From Syngnathus acus (taxonomy: Eukaryota > Chordata > Actinopteri > Syngnathiformes > Syngnathidae), in contig NC_051106.1 in the NCBI RefSeq assembly GCF_901709675.1, forward strand, positions 5,962,001 to 6,026,000: a stretch of DNA of 64,000 nt. The letters are read 5' to 3'. Below the pieces are notes generated by a model. That model did no database searches, had not been told where the DNA came from, and saw only the letters and a program-made list of their open reading frames with translations. Positions 31,001 through 42,416 of the stretch are shown here, piece by piece (the stretch's first letter is position 1; each line of letters opens with the position of its first letter). The translations under genes were made by a program, and so were the position numbers.

Positions 31001-32962
31001 CCCAACATGCAACATTTTGAGGTTACAGACGGCACTCGGTTAAGTCATCACACTCATTCACCATCCTACTTGACTGTTTCTCATTTACTGTAACATTGTC
31101 AGAAGAATATACGGGTCTGAAGTATTGCAGAAAAAAATTCTTACTCTTCTAATTCTGCCAAAAACTTGTGGTAAAGCGCTTTCCAATTTGCAGGGAATCC
31201 ATGAGCAAACAACCTCAAAAGCCAGCGGGGAAAGTCTAACAACAAAATGTGACACGAGTCAGTGAAACAATCACGATCATTACAATTCAGCATTCCATTC
31301 ATCTTACCAGTCTTCATGTGCAGATTCATCTTCCCCACCAAGATGTAAACGTTGCCAGACAACGTTTTCAACACAGTGCTGGAAATTCTCTCCACAATGA
31401 TGTTGCTGTTCCACGCTGTCCTGTTCTCCCTGTGCCAGATGAAACACTTTTTTTTTTTAAATGTACTTAATATCTAAATCTTGGCCAAAAGATGACAAAA
31501 ATGACTTACATGCGGATTCCTTCCACAAATATGCCATTATGATTCCTCCTCAGGAACCACTCTTTAAGAGTAATAGCATTCTCCTGCCAAGGAAAAAACA
31601 ACAACAAAAAATGTAATGTGCCTGTAAATTGATTTCAACAACAATAAATTACATTGTAATATTATAAAAATAATAGTCACTCTTAAAAATTATAAATCAT
31701 AATTTCACAAGTTACTTTATCTCCGTGACAACCTCCCCGCTTATAACTGTGATGCTCCTCATAAATATGAATCTTGTCAAAACAATAAATAATGCTTCAT
31801 TTTAAGATAAATTAATTTTGATGAAACTTGTACTCACATAGGGTATTTTTGTCAAGTTTTCCTTTTGCTTGTTCTTGAACAGTGAGTTGTGTTTCTTTGG
31901 AATGCAGATGGAGGGCTCGTTGAGGAGGATGGGATCGAACAAAATATTCTCCGACGTGACATTGAGGGGAGAGTCCTCTTCGGGATGATGTGTTTCTGAC
32001 TGGTTGTCTGCAAACTCCTGGGTGACTCCTGGCCCAATTTCCGGCCTATGACATCCAACTAATAATAAACACAAATTTTAGGACACCTGTCTTGTTGATT
32101 TTATCATCAGGCAAAGACTTTTGTGGTTAAGCATTACCTCCATCAGGGGGTTCATCTGGTTCTTGGCAGTCTCTGTTGTCTTGTTCTCTCTCTCTTCTGG
32201 TTACCCTCTCTTTCATGAAAGCGAATATCTTAGCAGGAGACATGAGTCGTTCCAAAGAGAGACTGCAACCTTTGCGAAGCAATACATTTATGGATTACTC
32301 AAAACAAGTACTGCATCAATGACAAGCAGGTTCAAGACAACACAAATCGCCTTACTTTCCATCTCGCGTGTTTTCTTTGGGGTGCAGCGATGGCCAACTG
32401 TGTCAATGTTGTCATCTTCGATTTCTGATGTGACATTTGCATCGCAGCAAATCTTGTTCATCTCCTCTGCTTTTCTTTTCCGCCGTTTCTTCCTCGCAGG
32501 GGAAAAACTGGACACTGAAGGCATGCAGGAGTCAGTAGGAGAGATTTCATTCGCGACGTTTTTGTCAAAAATCTGTCGGGGGTCTGTTGTTGAATGTGGG
32601 TCCGTGCAGACGCGAGGTTCATACGTCGACTCCAAAAATCGTCCCATTGGTGATTTGAATCGATGTAACGCGTTGGTTGTATCTGGGAGCTCCCTTGCGT
32701 ATGAATAGCCATCGCTTTTTTGGGGACTTTTTATAGGCGAAATAGTCAAAGCCTCTTCCTCACCAAACTTGTGCGGGAGTTCATTCGAGTCCCAGAAATA
32801 GTCTCTTCCGCTCCAACGTGTTGTCATTTGCGTGGCGTATTGTCCAACTCCACACGTCGTTTGTTCTCCGTCCTGTACTTTCTTTTTAAGCTTGGCAAAT
32901 ACCTTAGCCGGAGATTGGTACAGAGTGTGTGGACATTGTAAGGCACATTGATACGACGCCAT
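28076..32962 (-). CDS. MIS18BP1: MIS18BP1 (M18BP1/KNL2), CENP-A deposition factor
   Basis: Centromere licensing factor that recruits the MIS18 complex and HJURP for CENP-A loading. Exons (minus order): 32962-32356, 32269-32138, 32058-31838, 31583-31510, 31429-31308, 31235-31145, 30933-30833, 30746-30598, 30496-30427, 30285-29301, 29239-29055, 28985-28858, 28792-28659, 28578-28455, 28386-28332, 28176-28076; about 1092 residues, in frame throughout (human 1132). Residues about 321-416 form the SANTA domain (ITLKEWFLRRNHNG, TLSGNVYILVGKMN, GFPANWKALYHKFL). A CENP-C-like motif RSGRMIKPPLEFW is near 461-473. A SANT/Myb domain (DQWTQDEEAKLQQ... WEKVAAMVGTRSAEECYYK) is near 838-888. The region between is basic, Ser/Lys-rich and probably disordered. 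The C-terminus ends in an acidic FYFSDSD. Two SPAK-(V/I)F motifs lie near the N-terminus. Confidence 0.93.
29509..29549. repeat. MIS18BP1: 15-bp coding tandem repeat in MIS18BP1
   Basis: tggaccccttggttt is repeated nearly three times and encodes KGSKT repeats (minus strand) in the basic linker between the CENP-C-like and SANT regions. Multiple of three, so copy change keeps frame. Confidence 0.9.
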
Positions 32963-33357
32963 GACTGCTTTAAAAGTTGTATGCTCGCCTGGTTGCCGTT
33001 GCTAAGGACTAGCTTAAAATTTAAACGACCGCCGTTGGGCGGAGACGCATGACGTATTACGATAATTATACGTCACTTCCGTTCATCGTTTTTTTTCTTT
33101 ATTGAAACTATATTTCAGAACAGCCATCTATCTATTCATTATCTGAAAAAAAAAGATTATTCCTTCATTTTTATTCTATTTATATTCTATACTATCTGCA
33201 GTAGTCAGCCTAATGTCTTTTAAATGTGGAACTCTGATGCCTGCTCAAAAAGACACATATGACTGATGATGCATGAGATATTTTATTAGAAGGGATACTT
33301 AATTTCATGAGACAAAAAATGAAGAAAATTCAATACGACCCTTCCAAAGGATTCATC
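32963..33357 (-). other. MIS18BP1 promoter and 3' flank of olfactomedin-like gene
   Basis: 395 bp without coding potential. The MIS18BP1 promoter should lie in 32963-33090, which contains ccgccgttgggcggagacg and tgacgtatta words. The 33282-33287 tttatt is a minus-strand AATAAA for the next gene. Confidence 0.5.
33282..33287 (-). terminator. poly(A) signal of the olfactomedin-4-like gene
   Basis: AATAAA on the minus strand about 70 bp past the stop codon; compact 3' UTR. Confidence 0.6.
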
Positions 33358-35166
33358 TCAGATTTGGGTTGGAGCAAAAGGTGGTTCAACTGTAGCCTTA
33401 GCCGTGTGGTTAAACCACAAGTGGTAGTTAACGTAGTAGCCATTATTGTACATGTACAATTTCTGATCAATTGGATTATAATCCAGGTTGGAATACTTGT
33501 CCTGGAAGCGCTCAAAAGTTATACTAATTTGCTTTTCTTCTTTGGTTTTAGTGTCAAACATGAAAAATATCTCTTCATTCTGGATGTCAATTGTCCTGAC
33601 AGCATAAAGAACACCACACACCATAAAGATGTTATTAATGGTTGGTTTATAGATATTGGTCTCCCATATTTCCTCAATCCCAAAAGACTCTTCGTTTATT
33701 TTAGCAATGACCATCTTGCCGTTTGACTCATCCGTGGCATACGTCACCCAAAGGCCATTCTCATCCGAAGCAAAATCAAAGAACTGATACGCATAATTGG
33801 CGTAGGAAAAGGTCGAGCTTGCCCCAGGAATCACTCTGGTTTCATATTTTAAGCTTGTAAAATTATATTTAGCCAACCCAAATGGATGGTGTTTCTGATA
33901 ATATAGTGTGTTGTCACGAACTATATAATTGCTGCCAAGACCATTCCATCCATTTGACATGGTGTGATGCAGGAAAGGGTTTCTTAAAACCAGATTTTTG
34001 TAGTTTGTGTAGAACCTAATGTCATCAATGTACCAAGAGGAATCTCCGGAGAACCAGTACATGGACTTCCTGTCAGGAATTGGCTTTGAGTCTTTGCCCC
34101 AGCCTCCGTAAATGTAGGAGGTGCCCAGAAGAGCATTAAGTTGACTCACGATAGGCTTGCTGACCTTGATGATACCCGTATGATCGCAGGAACCTTCACA
34201 GAGAGAAAGGAACGTGTCCTTAAATTCATTCACACACACGTCTACGAAAAGCGTGGCTTACCAATGTTGGGGTTGAAGATCTCTTGGTGGCGTCTCTCGC
34301 ACTCTTCTAGCTCCATTTGGATATGGATGTACTCTCGGCGTGTCTGGAGAACCAAATTCTTATCGTGGGTCTTCTCCAGCTGGTTCAGGGTCTCCACCAT
34401 GACTGTGATCTGAGCATGAAAAAAATAGTTAGATAGTATAGTATATAGTTTGAGCCAGCACATCAACTTACCTCTTCGCGAAGCGACTGGAAGAAAGCAG
34501 TCGAGCTTCGGAATGAGAGCTTCAGCTCTTCAATCAGAGCTTCAACTTGTTCAATCTTCACCTCCAAGTCTTCCAGAGTGGCATCACTATGGCCATCAGG
34601 ATCCTTTTCCAGTAGCTCAATTTCCCTTGTTAGCCCGAGGATTTTTTCCGCATATTGGGACATCTTACTCTCATATTCCTCGATCTAAAAAATATGGACA
34701 AGTCTTGAATGCAATGTTTTTTTTTTTTTAAATAGTAAAAAAATAAAAAAAAATAAAAAATAAAAGTAAAATAATACAATAATAATAAAATATAAATAAA
34801 TAAATAAATCATCTTCTTAAAAATCTAAAATATGAGGGGAATGCTGCATCATAACGGATTACCTTGGCCAGCTCCAGCTCCACCCTGTGGGAGATCTGCT
34901 CAGCTGCCTCTTCCACCACCACGAGATCTTTTAAAGGAAACGTAGCACTTGGCAAAAAGGCGTCACAAGTGCAAGAATCCGCACCACCACTTCCAGCCTC
35001 AGCAATCGCACTCAGTTCATTCCACTGGCTCAGAGCCTGAAACAGAGAGATATTATATGGATGGAGGCCCGAGTATATATATAAAAAAAGACCATTCAAG
35101 TCATACACTTACCCCCCAGGCCAATGCCGAGCCTAGTAGAGCCAAGACATACAGAGGGACAATCAT
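33358..35166 (-). CDS. olfactomedin-4-like secreted glycoprotein
   Basis: Five exons (minus order): 35166-35113, 35036-34863, 34684-34472, 34409-34262, 34193-33358; 474 residues, frames consistent. The first exon is a clean signal peptide (MIVPLYVLALLGSALAWG). Residues about 60-195 are heptad-rich (EIELLEKD, KIEQVEALIEELKLSF, MELEECERRHQE) and should form a coiled coil. From GSCDHTG (about 196) to the end is an olfactomedin beta-propeller (GGWGKDSKP, MYWFSGDSSWYIDD, FDFASDENGLWVTYAT, NPIDQKLYMYNNGYYVNYHL). Architecture and sequence are closest to OLFM4 and its expanded teleost relatives, which are secreted by epithelia and granulocytes. Exact orthology cannot be set from one locus, so no symbol is given. 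A TATA box lies just upstream. Confidence 0.9.
34725..34809. repeat. A-rich/AAAT low-complexity tract
   Basis: A and AAT/AAAT units fill most of the second intron of the olfactomedin-like gene (minus strand reads T/ATTT). Confidence 0.85.
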
Positions 35167-35215
35167 TTCGCAATAGCAAGATGGGTAAATGACACATTGG
35201 CCCAAGCCTTCCATG

Positions 35216-35223
35216 CTTATATA
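35216..35223 (-). promoter_or_regulatory. TATA box of the olfactomedin-4-like gene
   Basis: TATATAAG on the minus strand, 50-57 bp upstream of the start codon, leaving room for a short 5' UTR. A strong TATA box is in keeping with a cell-type-restricted secreted protein. Confidence 0.65.
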
Positions 35224-35557
35224 GCCCATTAAAATCTGCTAAAAGGATGTAACACCTGTCCAGGTTCGCAGCATTGTTTGCTCGGATTCCGGTTAAAATG
35301 AAACAATTTTATCTTCAGCAAACAGGAACTCATTTAGGTTGAAATTATCCATGGTCATGCGGTTGGGTGTGTTCAACAGCTGACAGAATTCCCTCGTGAA
35401 TTCTTTGTGTGTGTATTTGATACTTCTGATTGAGGTCAACACTGAAAGGTGGACAGAATGATGAAGGCACGTTTGTGTTTATTCAGTTTTCCGAGTCAAG
35501 CTTGAGACACATTTATATTTTTAAAATATTGAGACACATTGGTTCTGATTATATTTT
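35224..35557 (-). other. short intergenic region, olfactomedin-like promoter / LRRC74A 3' flank
   Basis: No gene. A minus-strand AATAAA (tttatt at 35478-35483) about 75 bp past the LRRC74A stop is the likely poly(A) signal of that gene. Confidence 0.55.
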
Positions 35558-38500
35558 TTAAAATGTTTTGGGATTCTTTGAGTATTTTGCCATATCTTTC
35601 TTTGCTTTAGATTCCTTCTCTTTCTTGGTGTTAATCCCGAGCTGCGTGGCGTCAAGAGCAGGTCTGGACCTGGTCAGGTGGTTGACGATTGGTTGCTTAA
35701 GCTTGCTGTGGCCCATCTCTGGATTGGAGCGTACGGCCCGTGCTTGGGCAGACTGAGCGGAACCACTCAGCAGGTTGGGTTGAGAACATGAGTGTAAATT
35801 TGAAGACTTGATGAATCGGCTTGGCGTCACCCCTGCTGACATGGGCAGGTGGTCACTGCTGGGGTTGGAGACCGTACCACTGCTTGACATCACAATGTGG
35901 TGCCAAGAGCTGAAAGGAGTAGCCGAGAAGCGATGAGGCCCGGTGGAATCTTCTCTGGTGTCTCCTGGAGATATGACCACGGAGCCGTGCGGCGTCACCG
36001 CTTCCACGGCGCTCTGGAACGTCTTGAGGATGCGATCGCTCTTGTGCTTCTCTTTCTTCTGACGGGATGCGACCTTGCGCAGTTGTCGCCGGTGATTCTG
36101 CACCATCTGCTTTCTGGTATCCACCAGTCCCCTGCAGAGAACAAAATAGCTCCATGGGATCAAGCTAAATATTAACACAGACACCTCATAACGTTGTTGA
36201 GTTATAAATCAAACAGTTTGACAGCATCATTGACTAATAAAACCAGTGTTTGACGAGAGAGTTGCCACCACTAAATGTTTTATAACAATACACAGAGAGG
36301 AGTAATTGAAAAGACAAATATAAGTCAACATTATGAGACATCGTCACCTGTAGTCCACCATTCCCGTCCCGTCGCGATCGAGCCTTTGGATAAGCTCCTC
36401 AATTTGAAATCGATCCAAGGGAATGCTTGATTGCTGTTCAAATTCCAAAGGAAAGATGAAATATATTAAAAGTTTCTAGATTCTATTTTTATAGACTCTG
36501 TTGCAGTTCTTTATAAATGCACTTTGCGGTACATAAACCATCGTGTATTTTTAAAAATATGGTCAATTATTATTCAAACCTGGATTGCGTTCCTGAAATC
36601 AACCACAGAAACTCGCATGGTGGCATCTTTGTCAATCTTTCGGAAGAAATCCCACAGACGTAGCTTGCGTTGATCCAGATAGTCCTTCAATAAATGCAAA
36701 ATAAATTTACGACAGACATTGGATATACTTTTCATGAGGACATATAACCAACCTGGATGACTTTCATTGGGTCGATGCGTTTTACTGGTTTCTTAGCAAT
36801 AAATCCTCCAACCCCTCTGTACTGCACATCCAAACCAGGATGATCTTCGCACGTCACCTCCAGCAGATTTAAAAAGGTTTCATTGACCAATACGTTCTGC
36901 TCGGATAAAAAAATTAAATAAATAACTGGAATATACGTCATTGATGAGTCTATCTTCACTTACGCATATATTAATCTCCTCCAAGGCAGTTTTCGACATT
37001 TTCTTCACCATATTGAGAAGGGACAGTGCTCCCTCTACTGTTAGTGAATTGTAAGCTAGCTGTAGGAGCAATTAAAAAACATAATTTTATATCAGACAGT
37101 CGGCTGGTTACCACTAGTTTACTCACCATCAGTACCCGTAGGTTGTCGTTGTATTCGAGACCCCTGCAGAGCATGCTGACACCTTCATTGGTGATGCGAT
37201 TGTTGTTGAGATTGAGGTGCACCAGAGTGTGATTGGATTTCAGAGCTTCACCCATTGCTAGGGCTCCTTCGTTCCCAAAACCGTTCCATGATAGGTCAAG
37301 GTGCTTTAACATTGTATTCACCTAAATATGGAGAAAGACAATGAGATCAAGTGTTATATTTTAAGACTCCGAGGCCCATGTACCTTGAGTCCGGCGCAAA
37401 ACGCAACAGCTCCTTTCATTCTGAGTTGATTCCAACAAAGGTTCAGCACTTCCAGATGCTCGGCATTTGCTGTAAATATGTAAAATAGGAATAGACTTTC
37501 AACTATTATCCAACAGTCATGCCAACACATTAACAAAAACAAGTAGGTGAGCGATTGCTAGCATACCTAACAACAGTCCAAGATACTCTCCTCCGCGTCC
37601 ACAAAACTTATTATGGCTGAGGTCTAATTCCTTAATACTTACATTGACCTAAATGTAAAAATATTTGCAACGTAAGAAAAGAGTGCAAGGGTCAGATGTC
37701 AGCGGATCGAAGAACTCACAGAAAAAGCTTCTGCAAAATACTTTGCATCATCGTCTATAAATCCATTTCCTGTTGGATGAAACAAAACATAATAATGACT
37801 AGCTAGCGAATATTATTGACAGTGACAATATGACATGCAATGACATTGATTGATAATATATCCAATCCAGTCATGAGTATTGTCCACATTATGAGTTCAT
37901 AACAGTATAAAGAATAGAATTCAAACATTAACATCATTATATACTGTACATACCTGAAAGTTTGATTGATTTTAGTGAAAAGCTGTCCAGCAACATTTTA
38001 CCCACATGCTCAGCACCAGAAGAATGAAGATGGTTGTTGGACAAGTCCTATAATATGTATGCACACCCACTTGTACCATAAATATATTTATTTTTAATTT
38101 GTTATTATTAAAAGCATTTTTCTTTATACCAAATGCTGAATGGTGAAATTAGCTTTTAGCATTTCTGCCAGATCCTTGGCTCCTTCTGCTTGGATGTCGT
38201 TGTCTGCCAGTTCCAGAGTGTTGACATGCATGTCACCCTGAGTGCAAAAGTATTGCTCTTAGTGATTGCTCTTAGTGACATGCTCACATTTTGCAACTCA
38301 CCACCAAAGCAATAGCGAGTGCCTTGCACCCCAATGGTTCAAGACCATAGTGGCTGAGGGTCATGGTGGGAGAGTCGAGGTTCCGGATGAAGGAGGACAC
38401 TGGAACAACACCCAACAACTTGCAGGCTTGTAGGTAGACATCAGCTACAGATGTCGAACCCAAGGTTTCGTCATCTGTAGCTTTGGGGATGCACAAAACG

Positions 38501-38616
38501 TTAAAAATAAATGATAATTAAGTTGAGAGCTTATGTTATAATGCACTCACCATCTAAGTCTGCGTCCAAATCATCTTCCAAGCCTCGTCTTAATGAGGTA
38601 GATGGATCATCATCCT
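35558..38616 (-). CDS. LRRC74A: LRRC74A-like leucine-rich-repeat and EF-hand protein (5' end unresolved)
   Basis: Recognised exons (minus order): 38616-38551, 38474-38302, 38237-38130, 38047-37954, 37769-37720, 37648-37567, 37469-37384, 37321-37127, 37059-36964, 36896-36753, 36684-36580, 36433-36348, 36131-35558; about 619 codons, all phases fit. Ribonuclease-inhibitor-type LRRs recur (TLELADNDIQAEGAKDLAE, LDLSNNHLHSSGAEHVGK, HLDLSWNGFGNEGALAMGEA, HLNLNNNRITNEGVSMLCRG). They are followed by two EF-hand-like segments (FFRKIDKDATMRVSVVDF and LIQRLDRDGTGMVDYR) and a basic Ser-rich tail of about 190 residues. The symbol rests on fold plus the ANGEL1-VASH1 neighbourhood. The first coding exon, upstream of 38616 with a phase-1 donor, was not found. 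Longer than human LRRC74A mainly through the tail. Molecular role unknown. Confidence 0.82.
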
Positions 38617-39137
38617 CTAAACAGAGAGACTCAAAAGACAGAGTTGACATTTGCATTAGCTGTGAAACTAAAAACATGCAATGGAGAAACAAGGAATTTC
38701 CTGTCTAAATGGTGCCATATTCTTCATTGATGTACAAGTCTGTGAGGTGAAAGAGAACACCTTTGTGTAAATCTATCTGTCAGATGGCACGTGGTGTGTA
38801 CCGCACTAAATTATGTACATGCATCCCAGACTTGTTCAGTCTGAGTAAATAGAATTGTATGAAAGGAAGAGGTTGATGGAAGACATGAGCTGGTGTCAGG
38901 GAGGATGCAAAAAATAGACTTTGATGAAAAAGGATGACACGCTGCAGCCCTCTATGGAAGAAAAATTAGTTTTTAGAATTGTTGAATTAAAGCTAAGTTT
39001 GCAACATATCTCTGAGTTCCATCAGTCGGTGTAATGAAGTTTGCTTTTATGATGAAAACTTGTTATTTAGGTCTTGACTGTGTGCTCTGCATCCAAGAGA
39101 GCTCTGATGGCGCATGCGCAGACGGGAGAAAAGAAGC
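38617..39137. promoter_or_regulatory. LRRC74A/ANGEL1 divergent 5' region
   Basis: Contains the unresolved first exon of LRRC74A (minus) and the ANGEL1 promoter (plus). A palindromic NRF1 site lies at 39110-39120, about 20 bp before the ANGEL1 start codon. Confidence 0.45.
39110..39120. promoter_or_regulatory. ANGEL1: NRF1 binding site
   Basis: gcgcatgcgca matches the NRF1 palindrome (YGCGCAYGCGCR) exactly, a common core element of TATA-less housekeeping promoters. Its closeness to the ATG at 39138 implies a very short ANGEL1 5' UTR. Confidence 0.7.
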
Positions 39138-42100
39138 ATGATCAGCTGCCTGTTATTTTACGCTATGTACCCGCTATCACAGTACTTGCGTAGACGCCCC
39201 TCGGGTAAGCAGAATTGGAAAAAAGCATGTTTATGCGTTTTATTCCATGCCACCATTATATCCACCGTTGGCCAACGCGCTGCGACGCTAAATAAGCTAC
39301 GTCGCTCGTGCTTAGTTTATCATGCATTTTGCTTGTAGACTCGGTAGCTTTAATTGTCACGTGCACGAGTTAAAGCTGACGTTTTGTATGATGACATGTT
39401 ATTGTGCAAAGCTAAAGTGTGGAGAAAGTAATATTTTAGAGCACTACTCAACTGTCGAGTTTGGTAAACACTGGTGGGTGGGGGGACATGCTAACGCGTT
39501 AGCTTGCACCTGTTAGCAGAACTCTTTGCGTGTGACGTCACGATAACAGGGCGTGGCAATGTTTTGAGGCAACATAGCTGTTCATTTTTATATTTTGTAA
39601 ATTGAATGTGAGGCCATGAGCAATTTATCTAAAATAAAAGTTATTTAGGTAAACATAAGAGTAAATGTAATACATCGGTACCCGCTTTTGTCAGTGATTC
39701 TGTATTTTGTTGCCCTCCTGTAGTTGTCAATGGCAGGGTGGTGTGTGAGAGTGCTTCTGCCACAAGTCAGATGTCCATCAATCTTCCAAAAATCCCTCCT
39801 GACCAGCGGCTCAGCCAAAGCAGTTTGTCCACCGGACAAAAGAAGGAAAACATGAGTGAACAATTTTTCAACAAGGACAATAAGACACCGGATGCAAAAC
39901 TGGAGCCAGACGTAAACATGAGTGAGGCCCAATATGCAGCAATGGAGAATGCCTCAAAGGGAGTAGAAGTTAAACAGGAGACACCCAAAGAAGAAATCGG
40001 GCAAATGCACTGTCCGCTTGTCCATCCAAACACTAAAGAAACTGAATCTGAGGATGATGACTTCATCTGTCTTATAGAGGCTCTGACAAGGACGGAAAGC
40101 GCAGTCGAGCCAGGAAATGCACCCGCACAACAAAGCGAGTGCTGGGATGAATATGATCCTCTAATGTTCCCCGGTGTAGCAAACTGGAAGCAGACATCGC
40201 TTCTCTCCAGCGCTGACAATCGCCGTCATCCACCCAGCGGATGGCACTTCCCTGCGGGACCCGACGGTAAAGAGGAAATCTTTTGCCCGCGCTGGCAGTT
40301 TCCTACTCTGAGCTATCATCCATCACTGGAGCAGACAACGCCCTTTGAAGGTGCGGATGTGGCATCTTGACTCGTATCACATCTCAATTCAATATCCTTC
40401 ATGTGCATTTATGTTTTCCAACAGTAATGTGGCGGTTATGGCAAGATGTCTCAACACAGCAGTCCGACACTTTCACGAAACCCTCCATGGACTTTACTGT
40501 CATGTCCTACAACATCTTGGCTCAGGACCTGCTGGAGGCCAACATTGAGCTGTACATGCACTGCTCTCGAGAAGTACTGGAGTGGAGCAACCGCTACAGG
40601 CTGATTTTGGAGGAAATACAGAAATGGGCGCCAGATGTGAGTCAAATACGACCACACAACAGTTAACAACTATTTCACACAAAAAAACACTTTTTATGTT
40701 GCTATTCAGATTCTTTGTCTCCAAGAAGTCCAGGAGAACCACTATCAAACACAACTGCAGCCTTTTCTGACCCAGATGGGTGAGTCTTCTAAATTATTTG
40801 CTTATTGTTGATGGATATCAAGTTCCAGATTTCACTCAAATGTTCTTCTGATGGTTTTCCAGGCTACAACTGTGTCTACAAGCAGCGCACGGGGAACAAG
40901 ACGGACGGCTGTGCCACTTGCTACCGCAGCAGTCGCTTCTCCGAGGTGTCGGTCAAGCCCGTAGAGTTCTTGAGACCCCAAACTAAGCTGCTGGACCGAC
41001 ACAACGTGGGCATCATCGTGCTGCTTCGGCCTGTTGTCTATCAGGGGTCAGAGGTCACGTCGAAGGGATCCTTGCTGTGCGTGGCCAACATGCACCTGCT
41101 GTTTAATCCCAGGAGGGGCGACATCAAGCTAGCCCAACTAGCCATAATGCTGGCCGAAATCAACAGTGTGGTGAAAACGTGGAAGAATAAAGGCGAACAC
41201 TGTAACGTCATCTTGTGCGGGGACTTCAACTCTGTGCCGAGGATGCCTCTTTACCAATTCGTCACCACCGGGGAACTCGATTTCCGAGGACTGCCGACAT
41301 GGATGGTGAGACTCGACCACTTAATGGACACTTCATTAGGTACACCGGCAGTTTTGGAACTGAAGCTTGATCTTCAGAACTGTGAGGCAGATGTGCTAAC
41401 CACTAAGCTCCCATGTTATCGAAACTTTCAATAACGATGTTTCATTTATTTTGCCGGGGGCGGGGTTTATCGACTCACTTTCAGTTTTCTCCAACAGGTG
41501 TCGGGTCAGAAGGATTTTTCACACAAAGCTACTCACGACGTACTGCGTGCTCCTCTATGGCCCGACTGTCTTGGAATTTCTGACCGATGCCAGTATGTGG
41601 CTTCCGGTGAGGTGAATGCAAGCCACAATCCAGTCACAGGTCAGTATTTTAATTATGTTCTCTACGAGCAATAACAATAAATGATTAATTGTATTGATTG
41701 TGATTTTTCAAGCCCCTCCTGGTGGAAAACGTCACTACAGCCACGACTTCCTCTTGGAACTGCGCTTTTGTCCACTTTCTTGTATTCGTCCAAGTGATTT
41801 ACCATTTATTCCAGGTTTCACTGACAACAATCTAGGTAGAGCTAAAAATATACGCTCGCCGCCAAATGCACAATGCATTTTATTCATATTCTTTTTTCTT
41901 TTTTTTTTGAAAGATGTGTCAAGCAGAACTCAGACAGATTTTAGGTTTGTTATACCGAAATACTCTTCGTCTAACAGAAAGTCTCTTAATCGCGATGCAC
42001 AACATAATTTGTTGTAATGTTTGTGTGTGATAGTTTTCAACACAAAATCACACACCAGTTAGACCTGGAGTCCGCCTATGAACACACATTCGCCGATTCT

Positions 42101-42416
42101 GCTGACCCAGAAGTCACAACGCTGCACTCTGAAGGCGGAGCCATCGTGGACTACATCTTCTATTCCCCTGAACGCATCTCAGCTGGAGCAGGTATGAATC
42201 ACATCACATTCAATATTTGCATTATTTTGGTAAAAATCATTTTTGTTTTGCTTATTAGGCCAATTTGGTTGCGAAGGTCTGAAGTTGCTTGGCTATCTCT
42301 CGCTGCTATCTGAGGAAAGCTTATGTTCCATGGAAGGTCTTCCCAGCTACATATTCCCATCTGATCATCTCAGTCTTGTGGCGAAATTTCAATTGGACTT
42401 GAACACACAGTGTTAA
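39138..42416 (+). CDS. ANGEL1: ANGEL1, CCR4-family 2',3'-cyclic phosphatase / eIF4E-binding protein
   Basis: Member of the endonuclease-exonuclease-phosphatase fold; human ANGEL1/2 hydrolyse RNA 2',3'-cyclic phosphates and ANGEL1 binds eIF4E. Exons: 39138-39204, 39724-40350, 40425-40636, 40710-40779, 40863-41305, 41498-41639, 41713-41835, 41914-41944, 42034-42191, 42259-42416; 676 residues (human 670), phases consistent. The N-terminus MISCLLFYAMYPL is hydrophobic, as in mammals. Residues 24-235 are acidic and low-complexity. The catalytic fold spans about 250-670, with VMSYNILAQDL, LCLQEVQENHY (metal-ligand Glu), NMHLLFNPRRGD, LCGDFNSVP and the C-terminal SDHLSL carrying the catalytic His. 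Active site intact. Poly(A) signal attaaa at 42667. Convergent with VASH1. Confidence 0.95.
41326..41400. mobile_element. transposon fragment in ANGEL1 intron 5
   Basis: cacttcattaggtacacc is the exact reverse complement of a word in every complete unit of the 14.3-15.4 kb array, followed by a degenerate tail (aggcagatgtgctaacc). This suggests a shared transposon source. Confidence 0.5.
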
